DNA from: Pseudomonas yangonensis
Lineage (GTDB): Bacteria; Pseudomonadota; Gammaproteobacteria; Pseudomonadales; Pseudomonadaceae
Reading direction: 5' to 3'
Assembly (NCBI RefSeq): GCF_009932725.1
Contig: NZ_BLJU01000001.1
Span: 62,001 to 126,000 of the forward strand
Length of the DNA stretch: 64,000 nucleotides
How positions within the stretch are numbered: position 1 is the stretch's first letter; every line of letters begins with the position of its first letter. The notes beneath the pieces were generated by a model. The model searched no databases and was not told the origin of the DNA. It saw only the letters and a program-made list of their open reading frames with translations. Below are positions 49,601 to 58,037 of this stretch, piece after piece. The position numbers and the translations under genes were made by a program.

Positions 49601-50632
49601 CTAGCGTTCCTCTTTTTCACTTTCGGCGTCAGTGTCGAATAAGTGTCGAAAACCCCGAATCGGTCCGAGGACCATGGCTTCCTTGAGGTAGTCCGGCGCC
49701 AAGTGGGCATAGCGCATGGTCATTACCAGGGAGGCATGGCCGAGCACCTTTTGCAGGGTGAGGATATTCCCGCCGTTCATCATGAAGTGCGACGCGAAGG
49801 TGTGCCGCAGCACATGGGATTTCTGGCCAGCCGGTAACTTGAGGCCGGACATTTTCACAGCAAAGTCGAAGCTATCGCGGCAGTTGCTGAACAGGCCGTG
49901 CTGGCGAAAGTGGGCATGGATTCGGTCATGTAACGCCTGATCAATCGGCACCGATCGACGACGCTTGCCCTTGGTGTTCACGAACAACACTTGGCCGTCC
50001 CGAACTCGCTCAGGTGTCAGGGCTTGGGCTTCTCCCCAGCGGCAACCAGTGGCAAGGCAGATGGTGGAAACCATGTAGGTGTGAGGCGTCTTGCAGTAGG
50101 TGCGGATGGCGTCAAACAGCTGGTCTATTTGGGGGTTGCTGAGGTACGACAGTTCGCGTTCCTGGAGCTTGAGCGGCTTCACCGAGGCCAGCGGATTTTC
50201 ATAGTCGATTTCCTGCAGGCGGAGCAGGACGTTGAACACTGAACAGAGGTGGCCGAACTGGGTGTTAACCGTCTTGCCACTGATGCCGGCAGCGAGGCGG
50301 GCAGCACGGTAGGCGGTATAGGTTGCCCCGGTCATCTGAGCGGCTATCGGATTGCCCATTGCTTCGGCCATGCGACGTAGGACCAGATCGGTGCGTTCTA
50401 CATCCACCAGGGTGTGGCCGTGGAGTAAACGCCAGCGTTCGATCAGCTCCAGCAGGCGGCGTTTATCCTTGGGCTTGGGTGACCAGTGCGGCGTCTCTAT
50501 GACCTTGGCCCTGCAGGTGGCTTCGAAGCGCTGGGCTTCACCTTTGGTCTTGAAGATTTTTCGAAAGCGCCGGCCTTTAATCGGCTCAATATCGGCTTTC
50601 CAGCGGCCGCAGGGAAGTTGGAAGACACTCAT
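49601..50632 (-). CDS. Phage tyrosine integrase
   Basis: 343 aa. Catalytic set visible: Arg198 (GCRWGEAQAL), His273-x-x-Arg276 (HVLRHTFASHF), His299 (GHASL) and Tyr308 (MRYAHLAPDY). An N-terminal Arm-type domain and a SAM-like core-binding domain precede it. Performs integration at selC, whose att site is 30 bp from its stop. Start at 50632 with GGAGG ahead; its ATG shares one base with the rep stop. Same gene position as the Pf4 integrase next to rep. Confidence 0.94.
   Translation of the reverse strand: MSVFQLPCGRWKADIEPIKGRRFRKIFKTKGEAQRFEATCRAKVIETPHWSPKPKDKRRLLELIERWRLLHGHTLVDVERTDLVLRRMAEAMGNPIAAQMTGATYTAYRAARLAAGISGKTVNTQFGHLCSVFNVLLRLQEIDYENPLASVKPLKLQERELSYLSNPQIDQLFDAIRTYCKTPHTYMVSTICLATGCRWGEAQALTPERVRDGQVLFVNTKGKRRRSVPIDQALHDRIHAHFRQHGLFSNCRDSFDFAVKMSGLKLPAGQKSHVLRHTFASHFMMNGGNILTLQKVLGHASLVMTMRYAHLAPDYLKEAMVLGPIRGFRHLFDTDAESEKEER
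49631..49652. repeat. Left arm-type integrase site (candidate)
   Basis: Two direct repeats of AGTGTCGAA spaced by 10 bp, 60 bp inside attL and within the integrase 3' end. A near-copy exists at the right end (61414-61435) in the same orientation, as expected for P and P' arm sites. Confidence 0.5.
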
Positions 50633-51909
50633 CAGACAGCCCTCCCCCAACGCACATGCCGTTCTTCAAGGATTCCCTTGATGTGCTTATACAGCCCGTC
50701 TTCATCCATGCCTTTGGCGGCATAGTGGTCACGGATCACCGGCCAGCACTCCCAATCCTTGAGGCGGTGAAATGCTCGCCTAGCGCCCACTCGCTCCCGT
50801 GCCAGCAGGCTGACGAAGTTTCCCAGGAATAACTCGACGTTCTTGCCCGAGAAGCCCCGCGAGGTTTTGTATTGGCGCTTGTACTCGGTTTCGTCCACCA
50901 GGGAATCCACCGGCAGATCCACACGCACATCGTCACGGATCAGGGTCCAGATGGGCTCAAAGTAGCCAGGGCGAGCCAGCAACTTGAACTGGCGCAGGCC
51001 ATAGCGCCACAGGCCATCTAGGTGCGGAGCGAAGGCAGCGTAGCTGTTGGTTTCGAGGGTCTCGCCGCTGTGCAGATCGAACGAGCCGGAGGCGAACTGC
51101 TGGATAACCGAGTGGTGGTAACGCAACTCTACGCGCCACACGTCTTGCTCGGGGTTGTAGTTGTCCGGGTCGGTTTCATCGAAGCTATCGCGACGCTTCC
51201 AGATGTTTTCCCAGTAGTCGAGCTTGTCGATGGAGCGGGCCTGTTCGGTCTTGTTGTAGATACCGAGCTGGACGCCACCAGCGGAGCCGAACAGGTAGGA
51301 CTGGCCTTTGCCGTAGGTGGCAGACTCCAGGGTCCACTGGATTTCCTTGATGCCGGAGATATCACGGGCAGCACGTGCGCGGCAGTGCATACGGGCGACC
51401 AGATCAGCGGGCGGCTGCCATCCCTGCAGGTCAAGCGCGAGGTGAACGGCGCATTGGTTGCGCTCGACGTTGGTCAGGACGTGGCTGGCGTAGTAGTCCA
51501 GGCGTTCCTGCAGGCGCTCGGGGCAGAACTGGTCGATGGCATGGGGTGACACTTCAATTTTCAGGTGGGGACCGATGTTCTCGATTTTGGCGTTGAAGTT
51601 TTTCACCAGCAGGATGATGCCCAGGTCGGCGTTCTGCAGTTTGTACTGATAGCCAGAGTCCTTGCTGACCCGACCCGAGTGCCAGCGCTGGCCAGCGAAA
51701 TCAACGATGGTGCCTGGCTTGTCGAAAAGGCTCATGATTTCAGGGCGGATCAGGCCGCGATAGAGCTGGCGGACGGTATCGACGCTGCAGGCCAGGATTT
51801 TGGCTTTCGACAGATCGACGATTTCAGCAGTACCAGGATCAACGAAAATTCGCCCAAGGCTGTTGTGCTCACCGTTGAGGTCGAGACGGGCAAAATCTTT
51901 GATCTTCAT
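50632..51909 (-). CDS. Rolling-circle replication initiation protein
   Basis: 425 aa. Matches the Pf1-type initiator (about 424 residues) in size and place between the structural genes and the integrase. Conserved-looking stretches include GPHLKIEVSPHAIDQF, LSHV-type spacing near CAVHLALDLQGWQP, LYLFGSAGGVQLGIYNK and the tyrosine-bearing C-terminal half (WRVELRYHHSVIQQF). Nicks the phage double-strand origin to start strand displacement. No membrane segments. Confidence 0.85.
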   Translation of the reverse strand: MKIKDFARLDLNGEHNSLGRIFVDPGTAEIVDLSKAKILACSVDTVRQLYRGLIRPEIMSLFDKPGTIVDFAGQRWHSGRVSKDSGYQYKLQNADLGIILLVKNFNAKIENIGPHLKIEVSPHAIDQFCPERLQERLDYYASHVLTNVERNQCAVHLALDLQGWQPPADLVARMHCRARAARDISGIKEIQWTLESATYGKGQSYLFGSAGGVQLGIYNKTEQARSIDKLDYWENIWKRRDSFDETDPDNYNPEQDVWRVELRYHHSVIQQFASGSFDLHSGETLETNSYAAFAPHLDGLWRYGLRQFKLLARPGYFEPIWTLIRDDVRVDLPVDSLVDETEYKRQYKTSRGFSGKNVELFLGNFVSLLARERVGARRAFHRLKDWECWPVIRDHYAAKGMDEDGLYKHIKGILEERHVRWGRAV

Positions 51910-51958
51910 GTCTGGGTTTCCTTACTGGCCATTACTTGCCATTTCGAAATCGGTTTAT

Positions 51959-52007
51959 CTGACGTGCTACAGGGACGTCAGCGCGCCTAGCGGTCGGCTA
52001 GGCGCGC
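51959..52007. other. Two adjacent perfect hairpins, candidate phage origin or packaging signal
   Basis: CTGACGT/ACGTCAG (51959-51981, 9-nt loop) abuts GCGCGCCTAG/CTAGGCGCGC (51981-52007, 7-nt loop). The second includes the secretin stop codon. They lie in the 77-bp gap between secretin and rep genes. Filamentous phages keep origin and packaging hairpins in such gaps; a terminator role is the alternative. Confidence 0.5.
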
Positions 52008-53336
52008 GGTCCCACCGGCTGCGCCGAAGTGCCCGCGCGCCTGCTCGACCGCCTGCGGAACAAGCGGACTTACTGCATCAGGGACAGCTACACCTCTTTC
52101 CTCGGTGTGTATGGCTGCGGTAAGCAGCACAACGAGGTTCGTGCCACGGGTGCGGACAGAGGTCGAGCGGAAGACGGGACCAATCAGCGGGATATCGGAG
52201 AGGAAGGGCACGCGGGAGACGGATTCGTCCCGTTGCTCAGATCGGAGGCCACCCAGGAGCACGCCCCCGCCATCAGGAAGCTGAACCTTGGTGGTGATGC
52301 GGCGGGTGTTGGTGATGATGTCGGCAGCGCTGCGATCATCAGAGACGGTCGAGGCGGACTGGTTAACGCTGAGTTCGATGGCCCCTGATGGCGTGATGAA
52401 GGGCGTTACATCGAGCGAGACGCCTACATCTTGGCGGACGATGGTTTGAAAGGGATCAGAGGCCGGCGTAGATCCACTGGTGGTTTGCCCGGTTATGAAC
52501 GGGACGTTCTGGCCGACGACGATGGAGGCAGCTTCCCGGTTGAGGGTGAGCAGCTGGGGCGTTGAGAGGATGCGGTTGTTGCCCGTGACTTTGACGGCCT
52601 GCAGGAAGGCCGAGAGCGTTGGTCCGTTGAAGGTGAGGCTGAATCCAAGATCGGATTTGTCGGCGCCCCGCAGACTGATCCCGCCCAGGTCGGTTCGGTC
52701 GTTTTTGGCACCTACATTGAGGCCGAGGGCTTCGAAGTCGTTGTCGGCCAGCTCGGCCACCACGGCGGTGATAACTACTTGGCGACGAGGCTTATCGATT
52801 TCACCGAGCAGGCTTGCGACGGTGTCGAGCTGCTTTTGTGTGGCAGTGACGATGACGGCGTTTGAAGTTGGCGATGGAGTGGCCATCAGCGACGGCATAC
52901 CGCTTTCGTTGCGTTCGGTTTGAGCCCGTAGCACGTCGAGGATGGATTGATAGGCGAAGTCGGCTTGCAGGTGCTGGAGCTGGAAGACGCGGGTTTTGAG
53001 ATCCAGTGGTTCGGGTATGGGCTGCGCGCTGATCAGCAGCGTATTGCCCCGTGCGGTGAGGTGAAAACCAGCAGATGCGACGGCGTTGGCGATCAGCGCT
53101 TCAAGCTCTACGTTGCCGTCATAGGTGGCAAAGATGCTGATAGGTGCATTGCGGATATCCGAGCCAACCACTACGGACTTGTTGAGCATCTGCGACGACC
53201 ATTCAACGAAGTCTTGCAGGGTGGCGTCATACAGCTCGATGCGTTCGGCTGATTTGGCGGGTGCCGTGAGTACCAGGAAGAGCAGCAGGGGCAGCAGGAA
53301 GAACAGGGCAAACAACCTATCCGAACGATCAATCAT
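51987..53336 (-). CDS. Phage-encoded secretin (pIV-like)
   Basis: 449 aa. Signal peptide (LFFLLPLLLFLVLTAPAKSA), an N0 domain with ATLQDFVEWSSQMLNKSVVV, an N1-type domain (SPTSNAVIVTATQKQLDTVASLL), then the secretin beta domain: VVITAVVAELADNDFEALG, ILSTPQLLTLNREAASIVVG, GVSLDVTPFI, GGVLLGGLRSE and PFLSDIPLIGPVFR. Forms the outer-membrane pore for phage extrusion, as pIV does in f1. AGGTGA before the start, 6 nt after the zot stop. As I recall, Pf4 has zot directly followed by rep. Confidence 0.92.
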   Translation of the reverse strand: MIDRSDRLFALFFLLPLLLFLVLTAPAKSAERIELYDATLQDFVEWSSQMLNKSVVVGSDIRNAPISIFATYDGNVELEALIANAVASAGFHLTARGNTLLISAQPIPEPLDLKTRVFQLQHLQADFAYQSILDVLRAQTERNESGMPSLMATPSPTSNAVIVTATQKQLDTVASLLGEIDKPRRQVVITAVVAELADNDFEALGLNVGAKNDRTDLGGISLRGADKSDLGFSLTFNGPTLSAFLQAVKVTGNNRILSTPQLLTLNREAASIVVGQNVPFITGQTTSGSTPASDPFQTIVRQDVGVSLDVTPFITPSGAIELSVNQSASTVSDDRSAADIITNTRRITTKVQLPDGGGVLLGGLRSEQRDESVSRVPFLSDIPLIGPVFRSTSVRTRGTNLVVLLTAAIHTEERGVAVPDAVSPLVPQAVEQARGHFGAAGGTARLADR

Positions 53337-53342
53337 GGCGGA

Positions 53343-54446
53343 TCACCTGTAGAGGGAAATGTATTCGTCACCGCGAACCAGCAGGGCTTCGCGGGGGCCT
53401 CGGTCTTTCACCACCACATCGCGAGCCATGAGGTCGTCAGAACTGATGCGGTCGCCGTTGGGGCTGGTGAATACGTAGAAGGTCTGGCCGGCCAACAGGC
53501 CGTAGGTGGCGATGCGGTAGTTGCGGAAGTCATCCGCCAGGGTGCTTTCTGGCTGAGTAGCGGTTACGGGAGCGATCTGCTGTTGGGGCTGCTGTGTAGG
53601 CAAGCGGCTGTAGGCGATGGCGCCAAACACCGGAACGCTGATCACCAGGGCGAAGAAAGCACCGAGGGCGAAGGCGTTCAGGACGCGAGTACGACGGAAG
53701 AAGATTTTGGTGGTGCGCATGAAGAACCCCGCGTTGCGCTGGGCTGGTGGAAGCGGACGACGCCAGTACCCAGGCGGCAGTATGGAGTACGCGCCTTTGT
53801 CGTAGCCCTTGTCGTATTCCTGGGTGGTGTCGTAGTAGTCGTAGAACTCTTCGCCGCGGTAGAACCAGTCATCGACCTTGGGCGAGTTGAACTTGGCGCC
53901 GTACTTGACGATGGCCTGATGCATTTTCGGCAGGCGGCCTTTGAAGAAGCCGAGAGTGGCGATACGCAGCAGCGGACCAACGGGGAACGGCAGTTTGATG
54001 CGGTCCCAGCGGTTGATATAAACGACGTGCTCAGCGATGGATTCGCGGACTTGCTTGTCGATGACGTTGACGTTTTGGACGCACAGCCAGAGGTCCCAAC
54101 GGCGCTTGCGCAGGAACAGGAAGAACTTGAGCAGGTCGGAGCGGCCGCCTTGGTTCCAGTCGCGTGAGTTGAGCCATACGCCGGCTTCATCCAGGAAGAT
54201 GCCGCCGAACTGTTCTTCATCGTAGGTTTCGCAACCCATGCCCAGGCCGATCAGGTCATCGGCGCTGGGGAGGTCTGGCAGGCGGACAAGGCGCGAGTAT
54301 TTGTTATCGCGCTTACACAGCTTGTCCATTTTCACATCGATGTTCACGGCGACCCGACGACGTTTTTTCAGGTAGTCGAGAATGCGCATGACCAGCAGCA
54401 GGGTTTTGCCGGAGCCGAGCTTGCCGGTGACGATATAGACGGCCAT
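53343..54446 (-). CDS. Zot-like phage assembly protein (pI)
   Basis: 367 aa. Walker A GKLGSGKT (8-15) and Walker B GGIFLDEAGVWLNSR, the Zonular occludens toxin family fold, then one membrane helix (ALGAFFALVISVPVFGAIAY, about 265-285) and a periplasmic tail. Inner-membrane ATPase motor that threads the ssDNA and coat through the envelope, together with the secretin coded just downstream. 9 nt after the pVI-like gene. Confidence 0.94.
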   Translation of the reverse strand: MAVYIVTGKLGSGKTLLLVMRILDYLKKRRRVAVNIDVKMDKLCKRDNKYSRLVRLPDLPSADDLIGLGMGCETYDEEQFGGIFLDEAGVWLNSRDWNQGGRSDLLKFFLFLRKRRWDLWLCVQNVNVIDKQVRESIAEHVVYINRWDRIKLPFPVGPLLRIATLGFFKGRLPKMHQAIVKYGAKFNSPKVDDWFYRGEEFYDYYDTTQEYDKGYDKGAYSILPPGYWRRPLPPAQRNAGFFMRTTKIFFRRTRVLNAFALGAFFALVISVPVFGAIAYSRLPTQQPQQQIAPVTATQPESTLADDFRNYRIATYGLLAGQTFYVFTSPNGDRISSDDLMARDVVVKDRGPREALLVRGDEYISLYR

Positions 54447-54455
54447 AGCAGTGAC

Positions 54456-54827
54456 TCAGGTGTGCAGGAATTTTTCTGAAAGGCGCGTGACCCACATGAA
54501 AACCAGAGACTTCAGGCGGGCAACGATGAGCAGCCCAAGGCAGTAACTGATATTCGATGGCAGGAACATGCGGCCTATGTCGATCCACTCGGGGGCAGTC
54601 GCTCTGACGACTTCACTAATCAGCGCCTCCATGATGGTGGCGAAGGCAAAGATGGCGGCCGCAATGGCGGCGAGCACCAGAAAGAACAGGCCGACTTTGC
54701 GCAGGAAGCTGGTGAAGAACTGGATGAAGGGGCCGATCAGCGGGCCCAGAAAACCCAGGATGAATTTGGAAAGGCCGCCGAACAGGTTGGGGAAGAACTT
54801 CTTGAAGAAGCCGATTATCCAGTTCAT
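54456..54827 (-). CDS. pVI-like minor coat protein (DUF2523)
   Basis: 123 aa, three to four hydrophobic segments (FILGFLGPLIGPFIQFF; GLFFLVLAAIAAAIFAFATI; ISYCLGLLIVARLKSLVF). Located between adsorption protein and Zot, the usual place for pVI/DUF2523. Likely caps the virion end with pIII. Its ATG overlaps the pIII stop (TGATG). Confidence 0.85.
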   Translation of the reverse strand: MNWIIGFFKKFFPNLFGGLSKFILGFLGPLIGPFIQFFTSFLRKVGLFFLVLAAIAAAIFAFATIMEALISEVVRATAPEWIDIGRMFLPSNISYCLGLLIVARLKSLVFMWVTRLSEKFLHT

Positions 54828-56437
54828 CAGAAGCCACCCTTAGACGCTTTGGCGTCTTCCATGCGCAGGGTGGAATAAGCGATTTTCCAAAGGCCGATAG
54901 CGGTCACGACGTAGATGATCCACTCAAGCAAGGGCTTGAGGCGGGTCAGGTCGCAGACAGGCAGGATCAGGCGAGTGCTGTAGCGGTCAAGATTGAAAGA
55001 GATCGCTACATCAGCGCAGGCTGTATGAGCAGGAAGCAGGTCTTTAGCGAGATCGAGCAAGCCAGCAACCTGGGAGTTATCACCGAACCATTTATCGCCG
55101 TCGACGTTATCAACGATCTTATCCAGGCTTAGTTCGTCGCTAGCCAATTGTTCATCTTGAGCTTCGCCCAGCTGGTCACCAATCATGCCGGCCAGTTCAT
55201 TACCTAGGTCGGAGCCAGCGCCTTCTACCCCATCGCCGTCACCATCGCCGGAGCCGTCGTAGTCATCGCCAAGCAGGCCATCAGTGAGGCCTTCGATACC
55301 ATCAGCTATGCCTTCAAGGATTCCTTTGATATCACCGAGCAGGTCATTGCCTTCACCGATCTTGTCACCGAGTTCTTCACCTAGCTTGCCAATGGCTTCA
55401 TTGGTAGCGCCTTCATCGGAGCCTTGAGGGCTTTTGCTGGTGTCGCCAGGGGCTTTGGGGTCATTATTTTCATTGCCGTCAGCGTTGCCACCGTTGTTCG
55501 GGTGATCGGGAGAGTTAGGGTCAATGGTCTTGGTGGGGTCCTTAGGGTCCATGCACGTGAGCTTGCCGTTGAAGTAACCGCAATTGTTCTTAGGCTTGTC
55601 GGTGTCCACGCACTGATAGGTGCCGTTGAAGTAGCCGCAACCGGGCTTTTCCTGAAAACAACCTTCTTTGCCATTGACCGTGCCGCAGCCCTCATCCTGG
55701 GGCTTATGGCAGATAGTAAGGTCGCCGTTGGTGACGCACTGTTCGTCAGCTGGCGGAACATTGGGGTCGCGAGGCGGGGTGCAGGATTCTTCGGTGCAGG
55801 AATCAGGGCCTTCGCCTGCGGGTTGGCCGGAGCCGTAGAAATCGCCCGTGCAAACGCCCTGGCCGGTGGAAAGATTGGCTACACATTTACGACCGCCGCC
55901 GCCCGTGTAGAGGCAGCCTTCGAACTCTATCTGGTCTTCACACAGGTAAGTCTTGAGGCTGGCGTTGTAAGTGCAGGTTTGCGCTTTGGTGATCTGCTTG
56001 CCTGACGTGGCAGAGCAGTCTTTGGGTGTGTCGCAACTGCCGGTTTGAGGGTTATATACGGCATTTGGATCGGCGCACGAATCACCAGAGCGAATTACAT
56101 CATTGCGCTGAATTTCACCACCGCTCTCCGATCGAAAGAAGCACTGAAAAATATGAGCACCAGATGCATCGTAACGTGAGGAGCCTAATCGACTAGACGG
56201 ATAGCCATAGGCACTAGCGGCATTACTACAGGCTGAAGATGCAGAGGAACCAGTAATGCCCGATCCGCCTGTATAAGTCCAAATATAGGAGGCCGCATAG
56301 GAAAGGTGAGAAAAGAACATCGCTGAAAGAGCCAGCGGGAACAGCGCAAAATAACGCCGAACAAAGGCAAAACGCCCCCACCCCATAAGGGTGAGGGCCA
56401 CCAGCAGGCGACCAAGGCCGCGAATCTTGGCCGCCAT
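54827..56437 (-). CDS. Phage adsorption (pIII-like) protein
   Basis: 536 aa from 56437; an alternative ATG at 56386 would give a cleaner single signal peptide ending LSYA-ASYIW. Many cysteines (about 25) in the outer half, e.g. CADPNAV, CYTGG-type repeats and two GYFNG modules (GCGYFNGTYQC, NCGYFNGKLTC); a Gly/Asn/Asp-rich linker; an acidic helical part; and a C-terminal membrane helix (LLEWIIYVVTAIGLWKIAY). Binds the host receptor, probably a pilus, and releases the virion. Role by position and architecture (CoaA-like). Confidence 0.85.
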   Translation of the reverse strand: MAAKIRGLGRLLVALTLMGWGRFAFVRRYFALFPLALSAMFFSHLSYAASYIWTYTGGSGITGSSASSACSNAASAYGYPSSRLGSSRYDASGAHIFQCFFRSESGGEIQRNDVIRSGDSCADPNAVYNPQTGSCDTPKDCSATSGKQITKAQTCTYNASLKTYLCEDQIEFEGCLYTGGGGRKCVANLSTGQGVCTGDFYGSGQPAGEGPDSCTEESCTPPRDPNVPPADEQCVTNGDLTICHKPQDEGCGTVNGKEGCFQEKPGCGYFNGTYQCVDTDKPKNNCGYFNGKLTCMDPKDPTKTIDPNSPDHPNNGGNADGNENNDPKAPGDTSKSPQGSDEGATNEAIGKLGEELGDKIGEGNDLLGDIKGILEGIADGIEGLTDGLLGDDYDGSGDGDGDGVEGAGSDLGNELAGMIGDQLGEAQDEQLASDELSLDKIVDNVDGDKWFGDNSQVAGLLDLAKDLLPAHTACADVAISFNLDRYSTRLILPVCDLTRLKPLLEWIIYVVTAIGLWKIAYSTLRMEDAKASKGGF

Positions 56438-56441
56438 CGGT

Positions 56442-56741
56442 TTAGGCGCCCGCAGCGCTGAACAGGCGACCTGCCAGCTTGAACAGGGCAACGCCACCAC
56501 GGATGACGCCGAACAGCACGGCACCAGCAGCCATCAGGGTGCCGAAGGCGGTGGCCAGGTCGGTGAAGACCTCGAGAATTTCAGTCGGAACACTGATGGC
56601 CGCATTGGCAGCACCGGCAGTCATGCCAGCAGCGGCAACGGTGAACATTGCGCCCAGCTTGGCGCCCCGTGCTTTACCGGCACGGGTGTCTTCGCTGGAG
56701 TGAGCGTGGCCGATGGCCACAGCGAGTTGGGTTTGTTTCAT
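56442..56741 (-). CDS. Major coat protein (pVIII/CoaB-like)
   Basis: 99 aa; AGGA before the start at 56741. Long leader with hydrophobic end and signal-peptidase site TAGAANA-AISVP (after Ala47), leaving a mature 52-residue peptide with an acidic N-terminus (PTEILEVFTDL), a membrane helix (TLMAAGAVLFGVIRGGVALF) and a basic C-terminus (KLAGRLF). That is the pVIII pattern. A larger ORF start upstream reads through two real small genes and is not used. Confidence 0.92.
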   Translation of the reverse strand: MKQTQLAVAIGHAHSSEDTRAGKARGAKLGAMFTVAAAGMTAGAANAAISVPTEILEVFTDLATAFGTLMAAGAVLFGVIRGGVALFKLAGRLFSAAGA

Positions 56742-56752
56742 GGTGAGTTTCC

Positions 56753-56878
56753 TCAGTTGGTTGATGCGTCTATCACTTCTTTCCAGCCAAGCCGGAAAGC
56801 ACCCCAGGCGACGCCGATCCCGAGAGAGCCGATGAAGAGCCCAGCGATAACGAGGTATTGCCCCCAGGTGAATGCCAT
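56753..56878 (-). CDS. 41-residue membrane peptide
   Basis: MAFTWGQYLVIAGLFIGSLG then IGVAWGAFRLGWKEVIDASTN. One membrane helix, basic end inside. Sits 11 bp before the major coat start, in the place of pVII/pIX-type minor coat peptides. Too short for many gene callers. Confidence 0.72.
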   Translation of the reverse strand: MAFTWGQYLVIAGLFIGSLGIGVAWGAFRLGWKEVIDASTN

Positions 56879-56884
56879 TGCCCG

Positions 56885-57004
56885 TTACCTCTGGTGCCCG
56901 TGAATGAGGCCAAGGGCGGCCAGATAGACCAGCCCTTGAAGGAATTGCAGGGCCCACAGATCACCCAGGGTGACGTTGGCGAGGTAGCTTTCGAGCGATC
57001 CCAT
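56885..57004 (-). CDS. 39-residue membrane peptide
   Basis: MGSLESYLANVTLGDLWALQ then FLQGLVYLAALGLIHGHQR. One hydrophobic helix. AGGTG is well placed before the start. 6 nt ahead of the next gene. Could be a minor coat peptide or, by its place, an equivalent of the Pf4 superinfection-exclusion peptide PfsE (PA0721); the sequence does not decide. Confidence 0.7.
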   Translation of the reverse strand: MGSLESYLANVTLGDLWALQFLQGLVYLAALGLIHGHQR

Positions 57005-57012
57005 ACCGGCAC

Positions 57013-57204
57013 CTATTGGCTTGTGTCCGTGAGCGCTGCGCCGTCTTCTTCTTGCTCAGCCAGGGCCTTGCAGTCAGGGCAGACGGCGTAGTCAGGCGCC
57101 ATGCCGAAGTCAGCCGCCCAGCCGCTGGAGTCAGCGGGCTGGCCGTAGACTTGGCCCATATCGGCCAAGCACAGGTCACAGAGGACGCGGCCGTGAATCA
57201 GCAT
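57013..57204 (-). CDS. Small two-CxxC protein
   Basis: 63 aa with CDLC near the start and CPDC in the second half, a likely zinc ribbon. Lies between the ssDNA-binding protein (15-nt gap) and the 39-residue peptide (8-nt gap), so tightly packed in the operon. Weak ribosome-binding site. Function unknown; perhaps a phage regulator. Confidence 0.62.
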   Translation of the reverse strand: MLIHGRVLCDLCLADMGQVYGQPADSSGWAADFGMAPDYAVCPDCKALAEQEEDGAALTDTSQ

Positions 57205-57219
57205 GGCGATGGCCTGGGG

Positions 57220-57591
57220 TTAGGCCTTGGGAGCGTCAGCCGGCTTAGGCTGTTGCTGGCCGACTTGGGGAGCGGGTTTGCCGGCTTGGCTGGAGGACGG
57301 CTTAACCGACTCAAGGTGAACGCAAAGATTGTTGCCTTTCTGCTTGCCAGCCCGAGCCACTTCGAAGGTGATACGGACGGTTTCCAGGGGGGAGAATTGA
57401 GCGCCGGAGGCGAACACCTCATCGGCTACATCGGCGGGAACGTCCATGCCCACGATGGACAGGCCGTTTTCGGTGATGCCGTCGGGCTCATCGCCGTAGA
57501 ACACCTTGACGATTTTTACGTCGTTACCGTTTTGGTTGAACGCCACTTTCTGAGTGCCGAGAAATGCAACTTCCATAGTCGAACGGGCCAT
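57220..57591 (-). CDS. Phage ssDNA-binding protein (gene V-like)
   Basis: 123 aa; AGGA 8 nt before the ATG at 57591. OB-like N-terminal part (MEVAFLGTQKVAFNQNGNDV, VRITFEVAR) and a Pro/Gln/Lys-rich tail (GKPAPQVGQQQPKPADAPKA). By place and features the Pf PA0720-type helix-destabilising protein, which coats the viral strand before packaging. Confidence 0.82.
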   Translation of the reverse strand: MARSTMEVAFLGTQKVAFNQNGNDVKIVKVFYGDEPDGITENGLSIVGMDVPADVADEVFASGAQFSPLETVRITFEVARAGKQKGNNLCVHLESVKPSSSQAGKPAPQVGQQQPKPADAPKA

Positions 57592-57764
57592 TTGTGTTTC
57601 CTCGCTTAGTTGCGCGTTATTGCGCGGTTTTGCCTTTCAGCAGGCCGAGCGATCCCGCACGGGCAAACTTTCGTTTTTGCCCGAGGGTGGCTCTCGACTT
57701 GCCGGGGTTTCAGTTGTCGCTTGTGCAGCTTGTTAGTTCGTTAACACCAAGGGCCGCGCCCTTG
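57592..57764. promoter_or_regulatory. Phage intergenic region with phased TTGCGCG motifs and hairpin
   Basis: 173 bp ahead of the ssDNA-binding-protein gene. TTGCGCG occurs at 57610 and 57620 (one helical turn apart), and GGGCAAA-CTTTCGTT-TTTGCCC forms a 7-bp hairpin (57661-57682). Related TTGCRC motifs sit at 58764 and 58784 before the HTH gene. Likely a promoter/control region of the phage late genes. Confidence 0.4.
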
Positions 57765-58037
57765 TCATCCCGTTTCGCCACCGTCGCCCGCAACTGGCGG
57801 TGATTGCGCGGTTCGGTCTGGCAGACCAGGTTGGCCAGTCACGGACGCCGGAGGCGACTTCTTGGCGGCCTCTCTGCGATCCAGATACCTGCAGTACGCG
57901 ATGATCAGCGGCAGGCAGAGCACACACACGATGCCAACGCAGAGGACAACTAGAACACCGAGGTAGAGAACCTGAACGAGCAACAGCACCAGTGCCTCTA
58001 GCGTGGCCTCCATCGAGTTGATCCATTGAGTGATCAT
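57765..58037 (-). CDS. Small phage membrane protein
   Basis: 90 aa from the ATG at 58037. Long hydrophobic stretch (LEALVLLLVQVLYLGVLVVL and onward, about residues 11-45) then a basic tail (CRYLDRREAAKK). In the PA0719 position. Possibly a virion or assembly protein. The upstream longer ORF starts are inside other genes. Confidence 0.72.
   Translation of the reverse strand: MITQWINSMEATLEALVLLLVQVLYLGVLVVLCVGIVCVLCLPLIIAYCRYLDRREAAKKSPPASVTGQPGLPDRTAQSPPVAGDGGETG

Noticed and set aside
53343..54446. Zot-like gene as an enterotoxin
   Set aside because: In filamentous phages this family is the pI assembly motor; Walker motifs and neighbours fit that role.
56442..56957. 171-aa version of the major coat gene
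   Set aside because: The upstream part reads through the 41-aa and 39-aa genes in another frame; the ATG at 56741 has the ribosome-binding site and signal peptide.
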